Assembly: GCA_000482145.1 (NCBI GenBank)
Contig: AUXH01000235.1
Location: 1 to 26,519, forward strand
DNA from: Strigomonas culicis
Taxonomy: Eukaryota; Euglenozoa; Kinetoplastea; Trypanosomatida; Trypanosomatidae
Direction: 5' to 3'
DNA: 26,519 nt
Both the position numbers and the translations under genes were made by a program. Below, in pieces: positions 1-10,557 of the stretch; positions within the stretch are counted from its first letter, which is position 1, and each line of letters starts with the position of its first letter. Below the pieces are notes generated by a model, which worked only from the letters and a program-made list of their open reading frames with translations, searched no databases and was not told the origin of the DNA.

Positions 1-44
<44 letters not shown>
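1..44. repeat. (CT)22 dinucleotide microsatellite
   Basis: An uninterrupted CT run opens the window and is followed by TATG/TATA-rich spacer DNA. It lies about 340 bases before the first start codon. Stronger and nearer polypyrimidine tracts follow, so this one is either a simple repeat or part of a processing signal for a gene to the left of the window. Confidence 0.95.
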
Positions 45-46
<2 letters not shown>

Positions 47-184
47 ATGTATGTATATATGTATATATACATGATACTTTTTTTCTGTACGTAAAAGCAC
101 AACAAACATAGTAATTTTAAGGAAGAAAAGGCAATTATAATTACAAATCAAAGCTATAATATTGTTTTGTATTTATTTTTTATT

Positions 185-303
185 GTTCTTTTTTTTTTTA
201 ATTTCTCTCTCTCTCGTTCTGTAGAAGCGGGTGTTTATATTTGTGTTGTTGTTGTTTTTTTCTTCTGCGGAGATTTGTTTTTCAACTCTTCTTTTTTTTG
301 TAG
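185..303 (+). promoter_or_regulatory. Candidate spliced-leader acceptor region for the cullin gene
   Basis: Two acceptor-like signals sit in tandem. A T-run joined to a CT-run ends in CTGTAG (AG at 223-224), and a second tract of C and T ends in TTTGTAG (AG at 302-303). Either would place the cullin ATG at 388 in a short 5' leader of about 85-165 nt. Trans-splicing at the first AG after a polypyrimidine tract is the kinetoplastid rule; which site is used cannot be read from the sequence. Confidence 0.6.
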
Positions 304-387
304 TTTTAAAGAAGTGTCTGTGTTTCGTTGTGGGATAGAACACGAAAAACACCAATAATAATTAGAAAAAAGGAGACGAAGAAAAAG

Positions 388-2552
388 ATGTCCGTCACAC
401 TTACAAATGAAGATAGTACTAGTGCTACCAACAGCAGTACCAGCAGCATGATTAAGCGCAGAGCTTCCTCTGCAGGACCTACCCTGTATAGCTCCAACAG
501 TAATAATAATAATAATGGCAGTAATAATAATAGTAATAACAATAGGACTGTAACAAGTTCAATCATGTTACCAGCGTTTAACTTTGATGCGTACCAGAAT
601 CAAAACAGTAATAGTCGACATAGTAATAATAATAATAATAATAGTGGCAACCGTTTATCGCCGTCCGTTCATCCGACGCAGGCACAAAACACTTTTGTGC
701 AAAAACAGAAGCGAAGTGTGTATTTCCAAACAAATTCTAGTTTTGAAGACAACTGGGGTAGCATTGAGGTGTACCTAAACACTCTTTTCGACGTTTTATG
801 GAAATACCAGTTGGACCATCATCACAGCACCACCACGACGAGTAGTAGTCCGACAGCAGCTAGTGCGAATCAAAATGATACGAATAATGTTAAGCTGACG
901 ACTAAGACAAAAATGGAATGGTACACCACCATCTTCAACTACTGCAACGGTAATCCGGCAAAGAGCAAGTACTTATATGTGTCGCTCATTTTTTCGTTGC
1001 TGCGCATCATGGAACAGCACATTGTCGCAATTCTACTAGAGCAGCTCCATCGTTTCCATCACACTACTAGTGATAATAATAATAATAATCAATTTAAGTT
1101 TCTTACGTGTGGGATTGACATTCTGGGGAGCGACACCGCGGATAAGGATACCGCGACGAACGCAAACACGGGTAGCAGCAGCAGTGGGATTAACATCTTT
1201 AAAAACCTCTTCGGTCTCACGTTGAACCCCACAACGCCCGCATTAACAGCAGCAAGCATCGGTGATGAGGGCGAGCTGAAACGCGCCTCCTCGGCGTTGG
1301 CTGTTCTCACCCCGCTGCACCCCACGCCGCCTGCGTCTCTGTCATCAACACTGTCGCACGCCAATCTGTCCGGCGGCGCCGGTGGTGGCTGCAGCACGCG
1401 CAGCTCGCCGGCGATCGCATCGCCGCTGCGGTTGCAGCTGTTGACGCCCACGACGGGTCCGTACACGGCGACGCGGGTGCCTTCCTTCGAGAATGCGATC
1501 CCGGAAAGTAACAGCCATACGATGCCGCCAAACAATAATAACAGGAGTGGGTATCATTATTCGTCCTTGACGGGTCGTGTGATCATTGCAGAGGAGGAGG
1601 CCATGCTGCCTCTTTCGATGGAGCAGCGCAAGGTGATGGAAGACGCAAAGGAAACGAAAAAGAAAGAAACTGAGGCATCGAAGGCGGGCGCGGACGCCAC
1701 CCCGGGTAAGAACAAAAGCAAAAGTATGGGCTCTCTTTTTAATCAGATGTTCGAAACCTTTTTGCTTTTTCGAAAAGTGGTGCCGTCGTGCTTTTCCTAC
1801 ATCGACAGCTACTACATTAAGAGACTGGGCAGCGCAAACGGGTTGCACGCGACGATGGACAAACTTTTCTTTGTCACCGTCGTCGAACCGTTTCACGTTA
1901 CCGTGGCGACGGAGATGCTGACAGCCCTTCTGCACTACCGTCAGCGCCACTGGCTCTCGCAGCACGCGCCGCCCGGCGACGCAGAGGAGCCCGCGGATGA
2001 GGCGGTAGACCTCGTGGTCTTCCAGCGCGTCATGCTGAACCTCCTCCGCGCCTTCTCCGCCGCCGTGCACGACGCGTCCGCGCACACAGAGAGTGGCAAG
2101 AGCGAAGAGTCGTCGACGACGCATGCGCCTCCAAACAGTTTTGTGGACTCTCCGCTCTTCCACATTAACTATTCCAATTGTCTGACGCTGCTGAGCGGGG
2201 GTGCGAATGCGAACCCCAACGCGCATAATACCATTTTAAATTTCAGCTTTGATCTCGACTCCAACGCCGCGACGGAGCACAGCACGTTCAGCAGTGCAGC
2301 GCCGACGCCAAAGATATCGCCGAGCACGCAAACCATCCCCGTGAATCACAGCAATAGTAGTTTCAACACAACTGGTAATAACGGTATCGGTGCGGCCGCT
2401 GTGGTCCCTTCAGCCAGCTCCACAAAAAAGAAAAAGAGCTTTTTTTCTTTCTTTTCGAAACAGCATGAAGCCACTGCGAATAGTGCCAGCAGGGTCACTG
2501 ACACGTCCCTTTCAGAATTCATGCTGGACAAGAATAATAATACGAATGATAC

Positions 2553-2590
<38 letters not shown>

Positions 2591-2732
2591 GTGACATCGT
2601 TAAGGTGGATTTAAGGAACATGCACAAGCTCAAACAAAGCTTAGAGAGTCTGTTGGTGGCGCAGCAGAAGCGGAAAAATAGCACCAGCCATGCGGGGATG
2701 AGTGCGAATCTAGACAATAATAATAATAATAC

Positions 2733-2764
<32 letters not shown>

Positions 2765-5652
2765 CGACACACAGTGATAACAACAGCTTCAATAACAGCT
2801 TGACGGATCCCGCAAACACGAGTACTACCAATCGGCGCTCACATTACGCCACGGACACCGTTTTTTACTTGGTGATGGAAACGTTCGGCAATCGTTTGGT
2901 CGCGGACAGCGTATCCTTTTATACTTCTCAGCGAGACGGCATCTTGGAGAACAACGATCCGACAGGTGGTACGGCTGCTCTCCACAAGAATACGTCGTAT
3001 CCGTATAACTATATCAGCTTTGTACTCCGTGCGTTTCACTATGAGGAAAAGAAAATGATCAACAGTGTTCTCCACTATGTTCCTCTTGTGGAGGAGCTGA
3101 AGAAAAAACTGATGGATGCACTGCTCATCGAAAAACACCGAACGATCATGCTGAATCGAACGAATAATAGTACTGCGATCGGCTTCCGCACGCTCTTACA
3201 GTATTGGAGTTACCACAGCCACTATCCGTATTTGTTCAGTATGAGTGATGGTGAGGAGGGGTTGGCCACGAAGGAGGTGTCATTCGATGTCTATCGGAGT
3301 CAAACGGCGAATCCTAAAAATACTGATAATACGATGGAAATGGTAAAGGAAGAGGATATCATGTCTTTTATGAACAGTGTTACGTATTCTTATTATAAAT
3401 ACGCATACGACTATGAAGAGTCCAATACAAACACGGATAGTACTACCACTACGGCTAACAAGGATAGTAATAACAACAGCTACAATCATAAGAACCCGAA
3501 GCTCCTGTCCTTTTTCTTCAAAACAGACCCTCACATCGGCGACAGCAACACGGACAACAATCGCAAGTTTGCCTTAGGGATTTACGCGCAGCTGTTTCTG
3601 ATGACCCGCGATGAAAGCTGCTTTTTATTGCTGATGGCGAGGGTCCTCATTCAGTTCGTCGCCGACGCGGCCCTGCGCATCCGTCGCCACATGGATGCGC
3701 TGGTGACGCGGAAGGAGGAGGAGCCGCAGCAGCAGAGTAAAAAGGAACGACTCCCTGTGAAACCGAAGGAGGCTGAAAAAGAGCTACTACGCGATCTGCT
3801 GCTTCTGATTGATTCGTACAGAAACTTGATTGACATCTATTTCGGCGTCGCCTCCACTGCCTCGGCTGCGGAACCCCATCATCATCATCACCACCATCAT
3901 CATTCACAGCAGCAGCAGCAGCAGCATAATGTGTATTACAGGGTGAAGCAATCGTTTCTGGAGGCGGTGTGTGAAGTCGTGAATGTCCACCGGTGGTCAA
4001 AGCGCATTGCTGCGAACGAGCCCGTGCTGCGCCCCCAACGGAGCCCGACCGCCACCACCGCGCCGAGCTACGCCTACTACTACACAGACAGCCTTTTGAC
4101 GGAGGAGCCGAGTCTGTTACTGGCGAAGGACGCGGCGCCGGCGCTGCGGCCGCTGGGTGACCTTGGCGAGCGGATGGTGCGCACCGACGGCGGGGCAGCC
4201 GCACTGTCCTTCGAGGCCATCTGCGCGGAGCACGTGAGTCTTGTGTGGCACGAAGAGGCGCACGCACCGGCGCCGCGGACGGAGCTTGCCGCCGTCTTTG
4301 CGCTCGTGGTTTCATTGTTTGACCACAAAGAGGACTTCTTCGAGCGCTACGAAAGCCATCTGTTCGAACGGCTGCTCCGTCCTTTCTCCTTATTTCATCG
4401 CACGGAGAGCGCAGCGCCGCTGAGCGATCCGCACATCCACGAGGCGGCGCGCGCCGCGGTTGGGAAGGAGCGGCAGCTCCTCGCGAGGATGGAGCTGCAC
4501 CCCAGCATCGCCGCGTCCGCGGAAGCGCTGTATGCCATCACAACGCAGTTTGAAAAGTCTATTCAGCAGAGCTACGATTTTTACCAAAGTCCAGTTCGCC
4601 CTGCCACCCCCACCACGAGCAGCAGCGCGAGTCAGCGTGGCACGGTCCTGTCATTTCTCGGCCACGTCATCGCGACCACACGCTGGGTGCAGTACATCCA
4701 CAATCCGTATCATCAGAATCACCATAACAGCTCGTACCACCTGGATGAAGTCTTCCAGCCGCACTACTCTCTGCTGCAGGAGCCCTCCACACCCGCCACG
4801 GGTGGGCTTGCTCCGCAGAAGAGTTACTTTGCGCTCTTTCAGCAGTTTTACAAAAAAATCCATCCATCGCGCCTCATCAAGTGGCACCACTTCTCGAGTG
4901 CGTATGTGTTAGTGCGCGCGCAGTACGGCAGCGCCACACCGCAGCAGCAGCAGCCGAAAGAAATCATCTGCAACGCCGTCTACGCGACCATCCTGTTGCA
5001 CCTACAAGACGCGTATAACCGCAGCGATGCCGCCGCAAGCCCGGCCGGCCGCTCCCTCCGCGGTGACGAGCTGGCCGCGCGCATGGGCCTTCCCTTCGAG
5101 GAGATCCGCTTCTACCTCACCTTTCTCTGCGTGAACAAAAAGTTCCAGCTGCTCCACCGGTTGCGGGCGCCGCAGACGGGCGGCGACCGACCGAACATCA
5201 CCGCTCTTCCGACCGACCAATTTGTGCTCAATGGCCGCTTCGCGCACAAGAATCAGCGCTTCAAGCTCCCACTACCAAAATCAAATAATAATAATAATAA
5301 TAATAATAATACCAATGTGATCCATGCAGCGGCCAGTGGTGGCGTCGGGGGTCATGAACGCTCGCAGCGGTCCAGCAGCGCCCATCACACCCACGCCGGT
5401 GTTTTGCTTTCTAAACAGAAATCCCAGATCGACACTGAAATTATTCGAACGATGAAACGTAAAAAACGCATGCCGTTTTTGGAGCTAACGCAGTGCATCA
5501 CGACGCAACTGGCGGCTGTTTTTTCGAACCCTGAGAACAATACGAATCGGATAATAAAAATGTGTATCGAAGAACTGATCGGTAAGGGTTACATCCGCCG
5601 CATACCAAATACTAATAATAAGACTCAGGATGTTCTCGAATACTGTGTTTAG
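388..5652 (+). CDS. Giant cullin family protein (E3 ubiquitin ligase scaffold) with poly-Asn insertions
   Basis: Cullins are scaffolds of RING-type ubiquitin ligases. They bind a substrate adaptor at the N-terminus and a RING protein at the C-terminus, and NEDD8 attachment activates them. The 1754-residue product starts at the first ATG after the acceptor signals; the same frame runs upstream to a TTG but contains no earlier ATG. An N-terminal helical cullin-repeat-like part (about 130-230) includes SKYLYVSLIFSLLRIMEQHI. The cullin core follows near 1318-1335 (FFERYESHLFERLLRPF), then the winged-helix region (RLIKWHHFSSAYVLV near 1495; AVYATILLHLQDAYN near 1530). The C-terminal neddylation domain (about 1677-1745) contains IIRTMKRKKRM, and Lys1690 matches the NEDD8 acceptor of CUL1 (Lys720). 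Usual cullins are 750-900 residues; here the excess is low-complexity Asn, Ser, Thr, His and Gln insertions. I cannot assign it to a cullin subtype. Confidence 0.87.
496..641 (+). repeat. AAT trinucleotide runs coding Asn tracts in the cullin N-terminus
   Basis: Several short AAT runs interrupted by AGT, GGC and AAC lie at 496-543 and 624-641, in frame, coding Asn/Ser tracts of residues about 37-85. They flank a Ser/Thr-rich, probably disordered N-terminus. A further run of five AAT codons lies at 1075-1089. Confidence 0.95.
2532..2589 (+). repeat. AAT microsatellite coding poly-Asn (12 in a row)
   Basis: Three AAT codons (2532-2540) are followed after a short interruption by twelve uninterrupted AAT codons (2554-2589), in frame with the cullin. 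A pure single-codon run points to replication slippage as the cause and to likely length variation between alleles. Confidence 0.97.
2716..2763 (+). repeat. AAT microsatellite coding poly-Asn (5 + 10)
   Basis: Five AAT codons, one ACG, then ten AAT codons, in frame with the cullin. The array lies 126 bases after the previous one and shares its structure. Confidence 0.97.
3877..3924 (+). repeat. His9-Ser-Gln6 coding run
   Basis: Nine His codons (CAT with two CAC), one Ser codon and six CAG codons code a His/Gln tract starting near residue 1164 of the cullin. It lies between two helical cullin segments and is probably an exposed loop. Confidence 0.95.
5284..5310 (+). repeat. AAT microsatellite coding nine Asn
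   Basis: Nine AAT codons lie in frame between the winged-helix part of the cullin and its neddylation domain. This linker is poorly conserved in cullins, so the insertion need not disturb the fold. Confidence 0.96.
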
Positions 5653-6040
5653 TGCACACAAGCAAAAATTAAATAAAACACGTTTTTTTTTTACTGTTGT
5701 TGCTGTTGTGATATATATATATATTTATACTTTTGAGGGGGGAAAAAGCGACTCAATCCTTTTTTTTTCTGTTGATGTTCCTGTGTACATTCAAAAACGA
5801 TAGCCTTTTTTTCCCAATAAAACACACACAGACACCGTATACAAAAACAATACTAAATCTCTTATCTTTACTTTTATTATTATTATTGGTTACGTACTTA
5901 TGTCTTTTTGGATTACTTGTATTATTAATAAATATACCTGGATTCTTTTAAAAGAAAAAAAAGAAAAGGAGTAAAAAAAAAACAGATTCCTTACAAGTGT
6001 TGAGCACAAAATGTATTATGTATATACATTTACATTCATT

Positions 6041-6099
6041 CTCTCTCTCTCTTTCGCTCCCTCGGATCTCCGACTACTCTGTTTTTCTATACAAAGCAG
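6041..6099 (+). promoter_or_regulatory. Candidate spliced-leader acceptor for the 6191 gene
   Basis: A CT-rich tract (CTCTCT at 6041 onward, then CTCTGTTTTTC) is followed by AAAGCAG, with AG at 6095-6096 and 6098-6099. It lies after the ATG at 6011 and before the ATG at 6191, and so decides for the second as the main start. The rest of the 538-base spacer (5653-6190) is T- and A-rich with a TATATA stretch, and I see no other gene in it. Confidence 0.6.
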
Positions 6100-6190
6100 C
6101 AAAAAAAAAAAAAGATATGCTATACTGTTGAGTAACAATAAGGACTGCTCTTTTTACAGACGAACGGAAACGCAAAAGAGAAAGAAGCGC

Positions 6191-9100
6191 ATGGAACACA
6201 ATGCCCTGTTACGGTTCGTCTATGTAGCACCCTTCACCTGCTTTTCCAGAAACCGCCAAACGCACTTCTATGCAACCGCTGCGACGCCAGGCCGATATGC
6301 CTGTTGGATAGCGAAAAGATATAATGGCTCCAGTACTGCTCATTCAATACCTTTCAATAATAACTTAGATCGTTTTTGCACCATTGGCCAGATCGACCCC
6401 TACGCGCGCAGCCGCGTCGTGAACTACCTGCGCCGCTGCGGCAACACCCAACAGGAGCTGTACCAAATCGAAGAGTTCTATCGCAACCCCGGTGACACTC
6501 ATCCAGCCGCTGAGACTTCCTCTGCTTCCTCTCCTTCTTGTTATTATTACTGCCGAGCCTCCTGTGTGCTGCCAGACTTTCTGCAGAGGGCTGACACACA
6601 CGTCGCGGAGGGGCTCTACGGCTTTCCGTGCCTCCCGAAGGATTCAGCAGCGCCTTCCGATCATAATAATAATAATAGGAATAAGATCCATAAGGATGAG
6701 GATCTTGAGGCGGAAAGGGATGAGGAAGAGTTAGCGGACAGCCATGGGAGGGAGAGAGAAGGAGCAGACAGGCGGCGGCGAGAGGCTCAGAAAATGGCTG
6801 TCCTGCTATGCGCCATGCACGCGGAAAACATCATCAACGCGCACCGTCGCTGTCTGTTCTCGTCCGCGAAGTTGCAGCAGAAATACGCCGCGCAGCGCCG
6901 CGCGAAGATGGAGGAAGTGGCGGCGATGAAGCGGCCCAACGACCCGCCGGTGGAACTGCTGTACGTGCCGGCCCCTTCCGCGGCGGAGGGCAGCGGGGAC
7001 GGCTCCTTTACAGCCCCGCACAGCTTTCCCCCGCCGTTGAAAATGGTCGAGCTGCCCTCCGCCACCGACCTCTTAGAAGAGAAGGATCAGAATCAGAATA
7101 ACGATACGCCTGGCAGAGGGAAGCAGCATGATGAAGCCCCTGCGGAAGCGAAACAACAGGATCATGAGAGTGTGATTCCAGAGGCTGTTATTATCACGGA
7201 AAAAAGCACCCAGCCACAACCCCAACCGCATCAAACGAAGAAGAAGAAGCGCAGTGCCTTGCTACTGCCACGCTACACGAAGCATGTGCTGTACCCGTGG
7301 CTCCCTCCAGCGTCGCCGCCGTCGGCGGAAAATGTGTTCCAGCGCTACATCAACACCTTCGCCCTCGAAGGCCACGCACTGTGTCGCCTCTCACCAGCGG
7401 ATGCGCTCGCCCAGCGCCACGGCCAGCGCCAGCTGCAGGACGGACCTCACGATGCGTCGGAGAAGGGCATCTGGCAGCTCTGCTCTGTGTGTCTCACAAA
7501 CAAAATACCGACCATACAGCAGCCCACGGCGGACCATGGAGTTCCGACGCAGCAGGTAGCGAAAGGGGAGAAGAAGGAGAAGAAGGTGAGTTTTATCATT
7601 CACGAAGGCAACATTAATTCTTTTTTATCCAATCTGAATGCCAAGTACGTGTCCTGCACGCCGCTCCATCTCACGCTGCCGTTTATGCTCGACCTCAAGG
7701 CCTTCGAGCGTGTTGAAAACTACGTCGACGTGACGACGCGGAAGATCAATCAGGTCCTAACGCAGGACGGCGCGGCGCCCGCCGCTTGCCTGAGCACGCA
7801 CATGGCGGATTACATATCCGTCACCTCCTCCCTGGAGTCGCAGCCGCCACACCGCAAGTACTTTGTTGCACAGATTCGCATCCCCTTCGTGCCGCACAAC
7901 CGCCAGGCGCCGCCGTCGGCGGCGGGCGCACGCTTCTACTCTTTTCACATCGCGACAGGGAAGTCTGTGCTCAAAGACATTGCCATTTACCTTGCCGCCA
8001 TGCACGCGGAGCTGCTGCTGGACTTCCACGGCCACTATCTGTACCCGCCGCCCGTCGCCGCACACGAGCGCGTCGGCGCGACCTTTCAGTGCTACGCGCG
8101 CGAGGCGGAGGCGGCGTTTCAGCAGCAGCAGGCGCACGCGCGGGAGGTGCGCGGCCTGGGGCGCTGGGCGCCGCGGCCATCGCTGCTGCCGTCCTCGCCC
8201 GGCGCGGCGCCGGAGCCGGCGGCACCAGGGATGGCGCCCGACGCACCTCCGCCGCGGCCGATCAAACAAAACAGCGCGTATGAGCGTTTGCTGTGGTATG
8301 ACAACCGCTTTGAGTTCTTCACCGACGCGAAGCGGTTCGCCGCGCGGAGCACGAGTGAGGTGCTGCCGGCGCTCAACTTTTTGGTGAATAACCTGCAGAA
8401 TATCAGCTTTCTCGAGGTGAACCCCCCAGAGGAGGTGCTGGCGCACGCAGAGGCCTTCTTCACCGACCACTACATCCCTCTCACCTACCCGCCATCGCTG
8501 CCGGGTGTGGGTCGGAGCCATCGCTATGAAAACCTCTTTTTTATTTCGCAGATCGGCAGCAACTACCGCGCGGATGTGCTGCTGCCGTTCGTGGAGTACG
8601 TGCGGCATGCGCCGCGGGCAGACGCGCGCGAGACGGCGTACTACGTCGGCCTCCGCGGCGCGAGTGGCATCAGCAAATCCCCGCGCCACGCGATCCAGCT
8701 CGCCATGCTGCACGCGGTGGACACACTGCTCCTCCTGGGGTTCCCGCACGCCTTTCTGGCGCCACGCCGCACCCCAACCGAACCGCAGACGGAGGAGGAG
8801 GAGGAGGAGGGCGAGGGGGACGAAGAGGCGTTTACAAAAGCGATCGAGGCATACCGGGCCCAGCGGCGATCACTGCAGATGGTCGCCGGCGATGAGTGGT
8901 TTATGTACGGCGCGCACAAGAGCCGGCACACGAACGGCGAGACGCAAAACGCGTGGCTGTCGGGCGGTCTCACCTACAACCGCCGCGCCGGCCAGCCGCG
9001 CAGCCGGGGCGGGGCCCCCTCCCACGTGCTGCCCTGCATGCCGGGCTACATCTGTGACGGCACAAAGCAGAATGCGGTGCGACTGCTGCCCTACGCGGCC

Positions 9101-10378
9101 AGCACACTCTACGTGATGCAGCTTCAGATCCCAGACGACTGCGAGGTTGTCGGGGACCTTTTTTTCAACACGGAGCTGAAGCAGCAGTACGCCCGCGACG
9201 TGCGCCAGGCAAGTGGCGCGAAGGGCGATGCGTTTAATACGGACGAGGTATTTGTGACAATCGGAAACGAGATAAAAACGGTGGTGATGAATTACATTCA
9301 GCACATGGGCAGCCATCATCCGACAAAGTGGAAGGTGGCCGCGTCGTCCAACGGCGGCGACGACGATTTGTTCATGCTCTTTCGCGGACATCGACTGCTG
9401 CAGCCTTTTGTGCTCAACACGGGCATCTCCACCGACACGAGTGTGTACAACATCGCGTACCTGCCCCTCTACATTGATCTTTATTACTACTATCAGCAGT
9501 ACGTCCAGCAGGCGCAGCGGAGCCACGCAGGCAAACAAGGCAGGAAGGGCGCCGCGGCGGCACAGCAAAATGTGTTTGCGTTTATTTGGAAGGCCATGGA
9601 TGAGGATGCACTCTTCTCCGAGATGGTCCAAACCTTTTTATCGGAAGAGGAAAACAGCAGAGATGGGAATCCTTCATACGAAGTCAACAACATCGAAAAC
9701 GCGTTTAAACAAATCGTGCGCGTGAAGTTAGAGAACCCGCCCTCCACGCTGCCGCTCTCAAAGGACGAGGCAGACACAAAGGACGCTGCGGCGAACACCC
9801 ACAAGGACATGGAGAAGCGGTTTTTAAAATGGAATGGGGTGGGCATTGCGCTGAAGAAAAAAGACGCCGATCGGCTGTGCTTCCTGCACCTGTTAAAAGT
9901 GTTGTTCTTCTTTGGCGAGGACATTTTGCAGTCGCACCGACAAGGCTTGCCGAAGAAAACGAAAAAGCGCGGCACGAGCGGGCCGCTGACGGACACCATC
10001 GCGAGTCTGATGGATCTCACCATCGTGAATTATCGACAGAAGAAGAAGAAGAAAAGCGAGGCGCATGTCAATGTCTATGAAACCATCGTCTATCAGAACG
10101 ATGCCTTCCGGTCCGTGGAGGCCCTCCTATTTGATGTCGCGGATGATACGAGTCGTCTTCTGTCATTGGAGTCGCTGGTGTCCGACTTTATGCACCGCGC
10201 GCACAACAGCCCTCATGCCGAGGAGGGCCACCTCCCGCTGCGCCGCTTCTTCGATGACCTCCAGCGGCAGCAGCAGGTACCCCGTCCGTGCCTCCACAGC
10301 GGGATGCACATCCACTGCCTGCAGACGCGCTCGCAGCCGAAGGGTATGAGGGGAGGGAAGAAGTATACAAAGTCTTAA
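6191..10378 (+). CDS. Large probable mitochondrial protein with dsRBD-like repeats (function unknown)
   Basis: The product of 1395 residues is not one I can name. Its first 45 residues are rich in Arg, Ser, Thr and Ala with a single acidic residue (Glu2), as in a mitochondrial import signal. Four segments share a pattern of short strands, a Gly/Lys turn, then an Ala-rich amphipathic helix: LLCAMHAENIINAH near 209, LAAMHAELLLDFHG near 604, LAMLHAVDTLLLLG near 839, and a weaker LHLLKVLFFFGEDI near 1233. The preceding text in three of them (ATGKSVLKDIA, ASGISKSPRHA, GIALKKKDADR) resembles the Gly-Lys-Lys turn of double-stranded-RNA-binding domains. Between units lie acidic, Pro-rich and Gln-rich linkers. 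A mitochondrial RNA-binding role, for example in editing or in the mitoribosome, is my inference. The frame is also open upstream to an ATG at 6011, adding 60 residues. Confidence 0.8.
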   Translation: MEHNALLRFVYVAPFTCFSRNRQTHFYATAATPGRYACWIAKRYNGSSTAHSIPFNNNLDRFCTIGQIDPYARSRVVNYLRRCGNTQQELYQIEEFYRNPGDTHPAAETSSASSPSCYYYCRASCVLPDFLQRADTHVAEGLYGFPCLPKDSAAPSDHNNNNRNKIHKDEDLEAERDEEELADSHGREREGADRRRREAQKMAVLLCAMHAENIINAHRRCLFSSAKLQQKYAAQRRAKMEEVAAMKRPNDPPVELLYVPAPSAAEGSGDGSFTAPHSFPPPLKMVELPSATDLLEEKDQNQNNDTPGRGKQHDEAPAEAKQQDHESVIPEAVIITEKSTQPQPQPHQTKKKKRSALLLPRYTKHVLYPWLPPASPPSAENVFQRYINTFALEGHALCRLSPADALAQRHGQRQLQDGPHDASEKGIWQLCSVCLTNKIPTIQQPTADHGVPTQQVAKGEKKEKKVSFIIHEGNINSFLSNLNAKYVSCTPLHLTLPFMLDLKAFERVENYVDVTTRKINQVLTQDGAAPAACLSTHMADYISVTSSLESQPPHRKYFVAQIRIPFVPHNRQAPPSAAGARFYSFHIATGKSVLKDIAIYLAAMHAELLLDFHGHYLYPPPVAAHERVGATFQCYAREAEAAFQQQQAHAREVRGLGRWAPRPSLLPSSPGAAPEPAAPGMAPDAPPPRPIKQNSAYERLLWYDNRFEFFTDAKRFAARSTSEVLPALNFLVNNLQNISFLEVNPPEEVLAHAEAFFTDHYIPLTYPPSLPGVGRSHRYENLFFISQIGSNYRADVLLPFVEYVRHAPRADARETAYYVGLRGASGISKSPRHAIQLAMLHAVDTLLLLGFPHAFLAPRRTPTEPQTEEEEEEGEGDEEAFTKAIEAYRAQRRSLQMVAGDEWFMYGAHKSRHTNGETQNAWLSGGLTYNRRAGQPRSRGGAPSHVLPCMPGYICDGTKQNAVRLLPYAASTLYVMQLQIPDDCEVVGDLFFNTELKQQYARDVRQASGAKGDAFNTDEVFVTIGNEIKTVVMNYIQHMGSHHPTKWKVAASSNGGDDDLFMLFRGHRLLQPFVLNTGISTDTSVYNIAYLPLYIDLYYYYQQYVQQAQRSHAGKQGRKGAAAAQQNVFAFIWKAMDEDALFSEMVQTFLSEEENSRDGNPSYEVNNIENAFKQIVRVKLENPPSTLPLSKDEADTKDAAANTHKDMEKRFLKWNGVGIALKKKDADRLCFLHLLKVLFFFGEDILQSHRQGLPKKTKKRGTSGPLTDTIASLMDLTIVNYRQKKKKKSEAHVNVYETIVYQNDAFRSVEALLFDVADDTSRLLSLESLVSDFMHRAHNSPHAEEGHLPLRRFFDDLQRQQQVPRPCLHSGMHIHCLQTRSQPKGMRGGKKYTKS

Positions 10379-10480
10379 CACATATATGATTACCATTATT
10401 GTATTTAGTTTTTGTTCACAGTATATTAGTAAGATCAGTGGTTTGCTTTTTTTTATTATTTGCATCATCCATTAGAAGGT

Positions 10481-10510
<30 letters not shown>
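10481..10510. repeat. TA/TG dinucleotide repeat
   Basis: A short TATATA run passes into about ten TG units in the 299-base spacer between the repeat-protein gene and the cyclophilin gene. It is a simple repeat with no evident function. Confidence 0.9.
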
Positions 10511-10511
<1 letters not shown>

Positions 10512-10557
10512 TTGCGCTTCATGGTGAGCTGAATTGTGTTCCATCCTTACTGTACGG

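Noticed and set aside
328..387. Upstream extension of the cullin frame by 20 codons
   Set aside because: The extension begins at TTG and has no ATG; a eukaryotic start at 388 fits better with the acceptor signals.
1345..2226. Antisense frame of 293 codons within the cullin
   Set aside because: It is a GC-bias shadow of the cullin frame, Arg/His-rich with no domain, and the sense frame has clear family motifs.
5733..5951. Short hydrophobic frame in the spacer after the cullin
   Set aside because: It starts at TTG and its Leu/Phe content is what T-rich spacer DNA gives by chance.
7757..8749. Antisense frame of 330 codons within the dsRBD-like gene
   Set aside because: The composition is Arg/Val/His-rich as expected from reverse reading of GC-rich codons; no domain and no separate acceptor signal.
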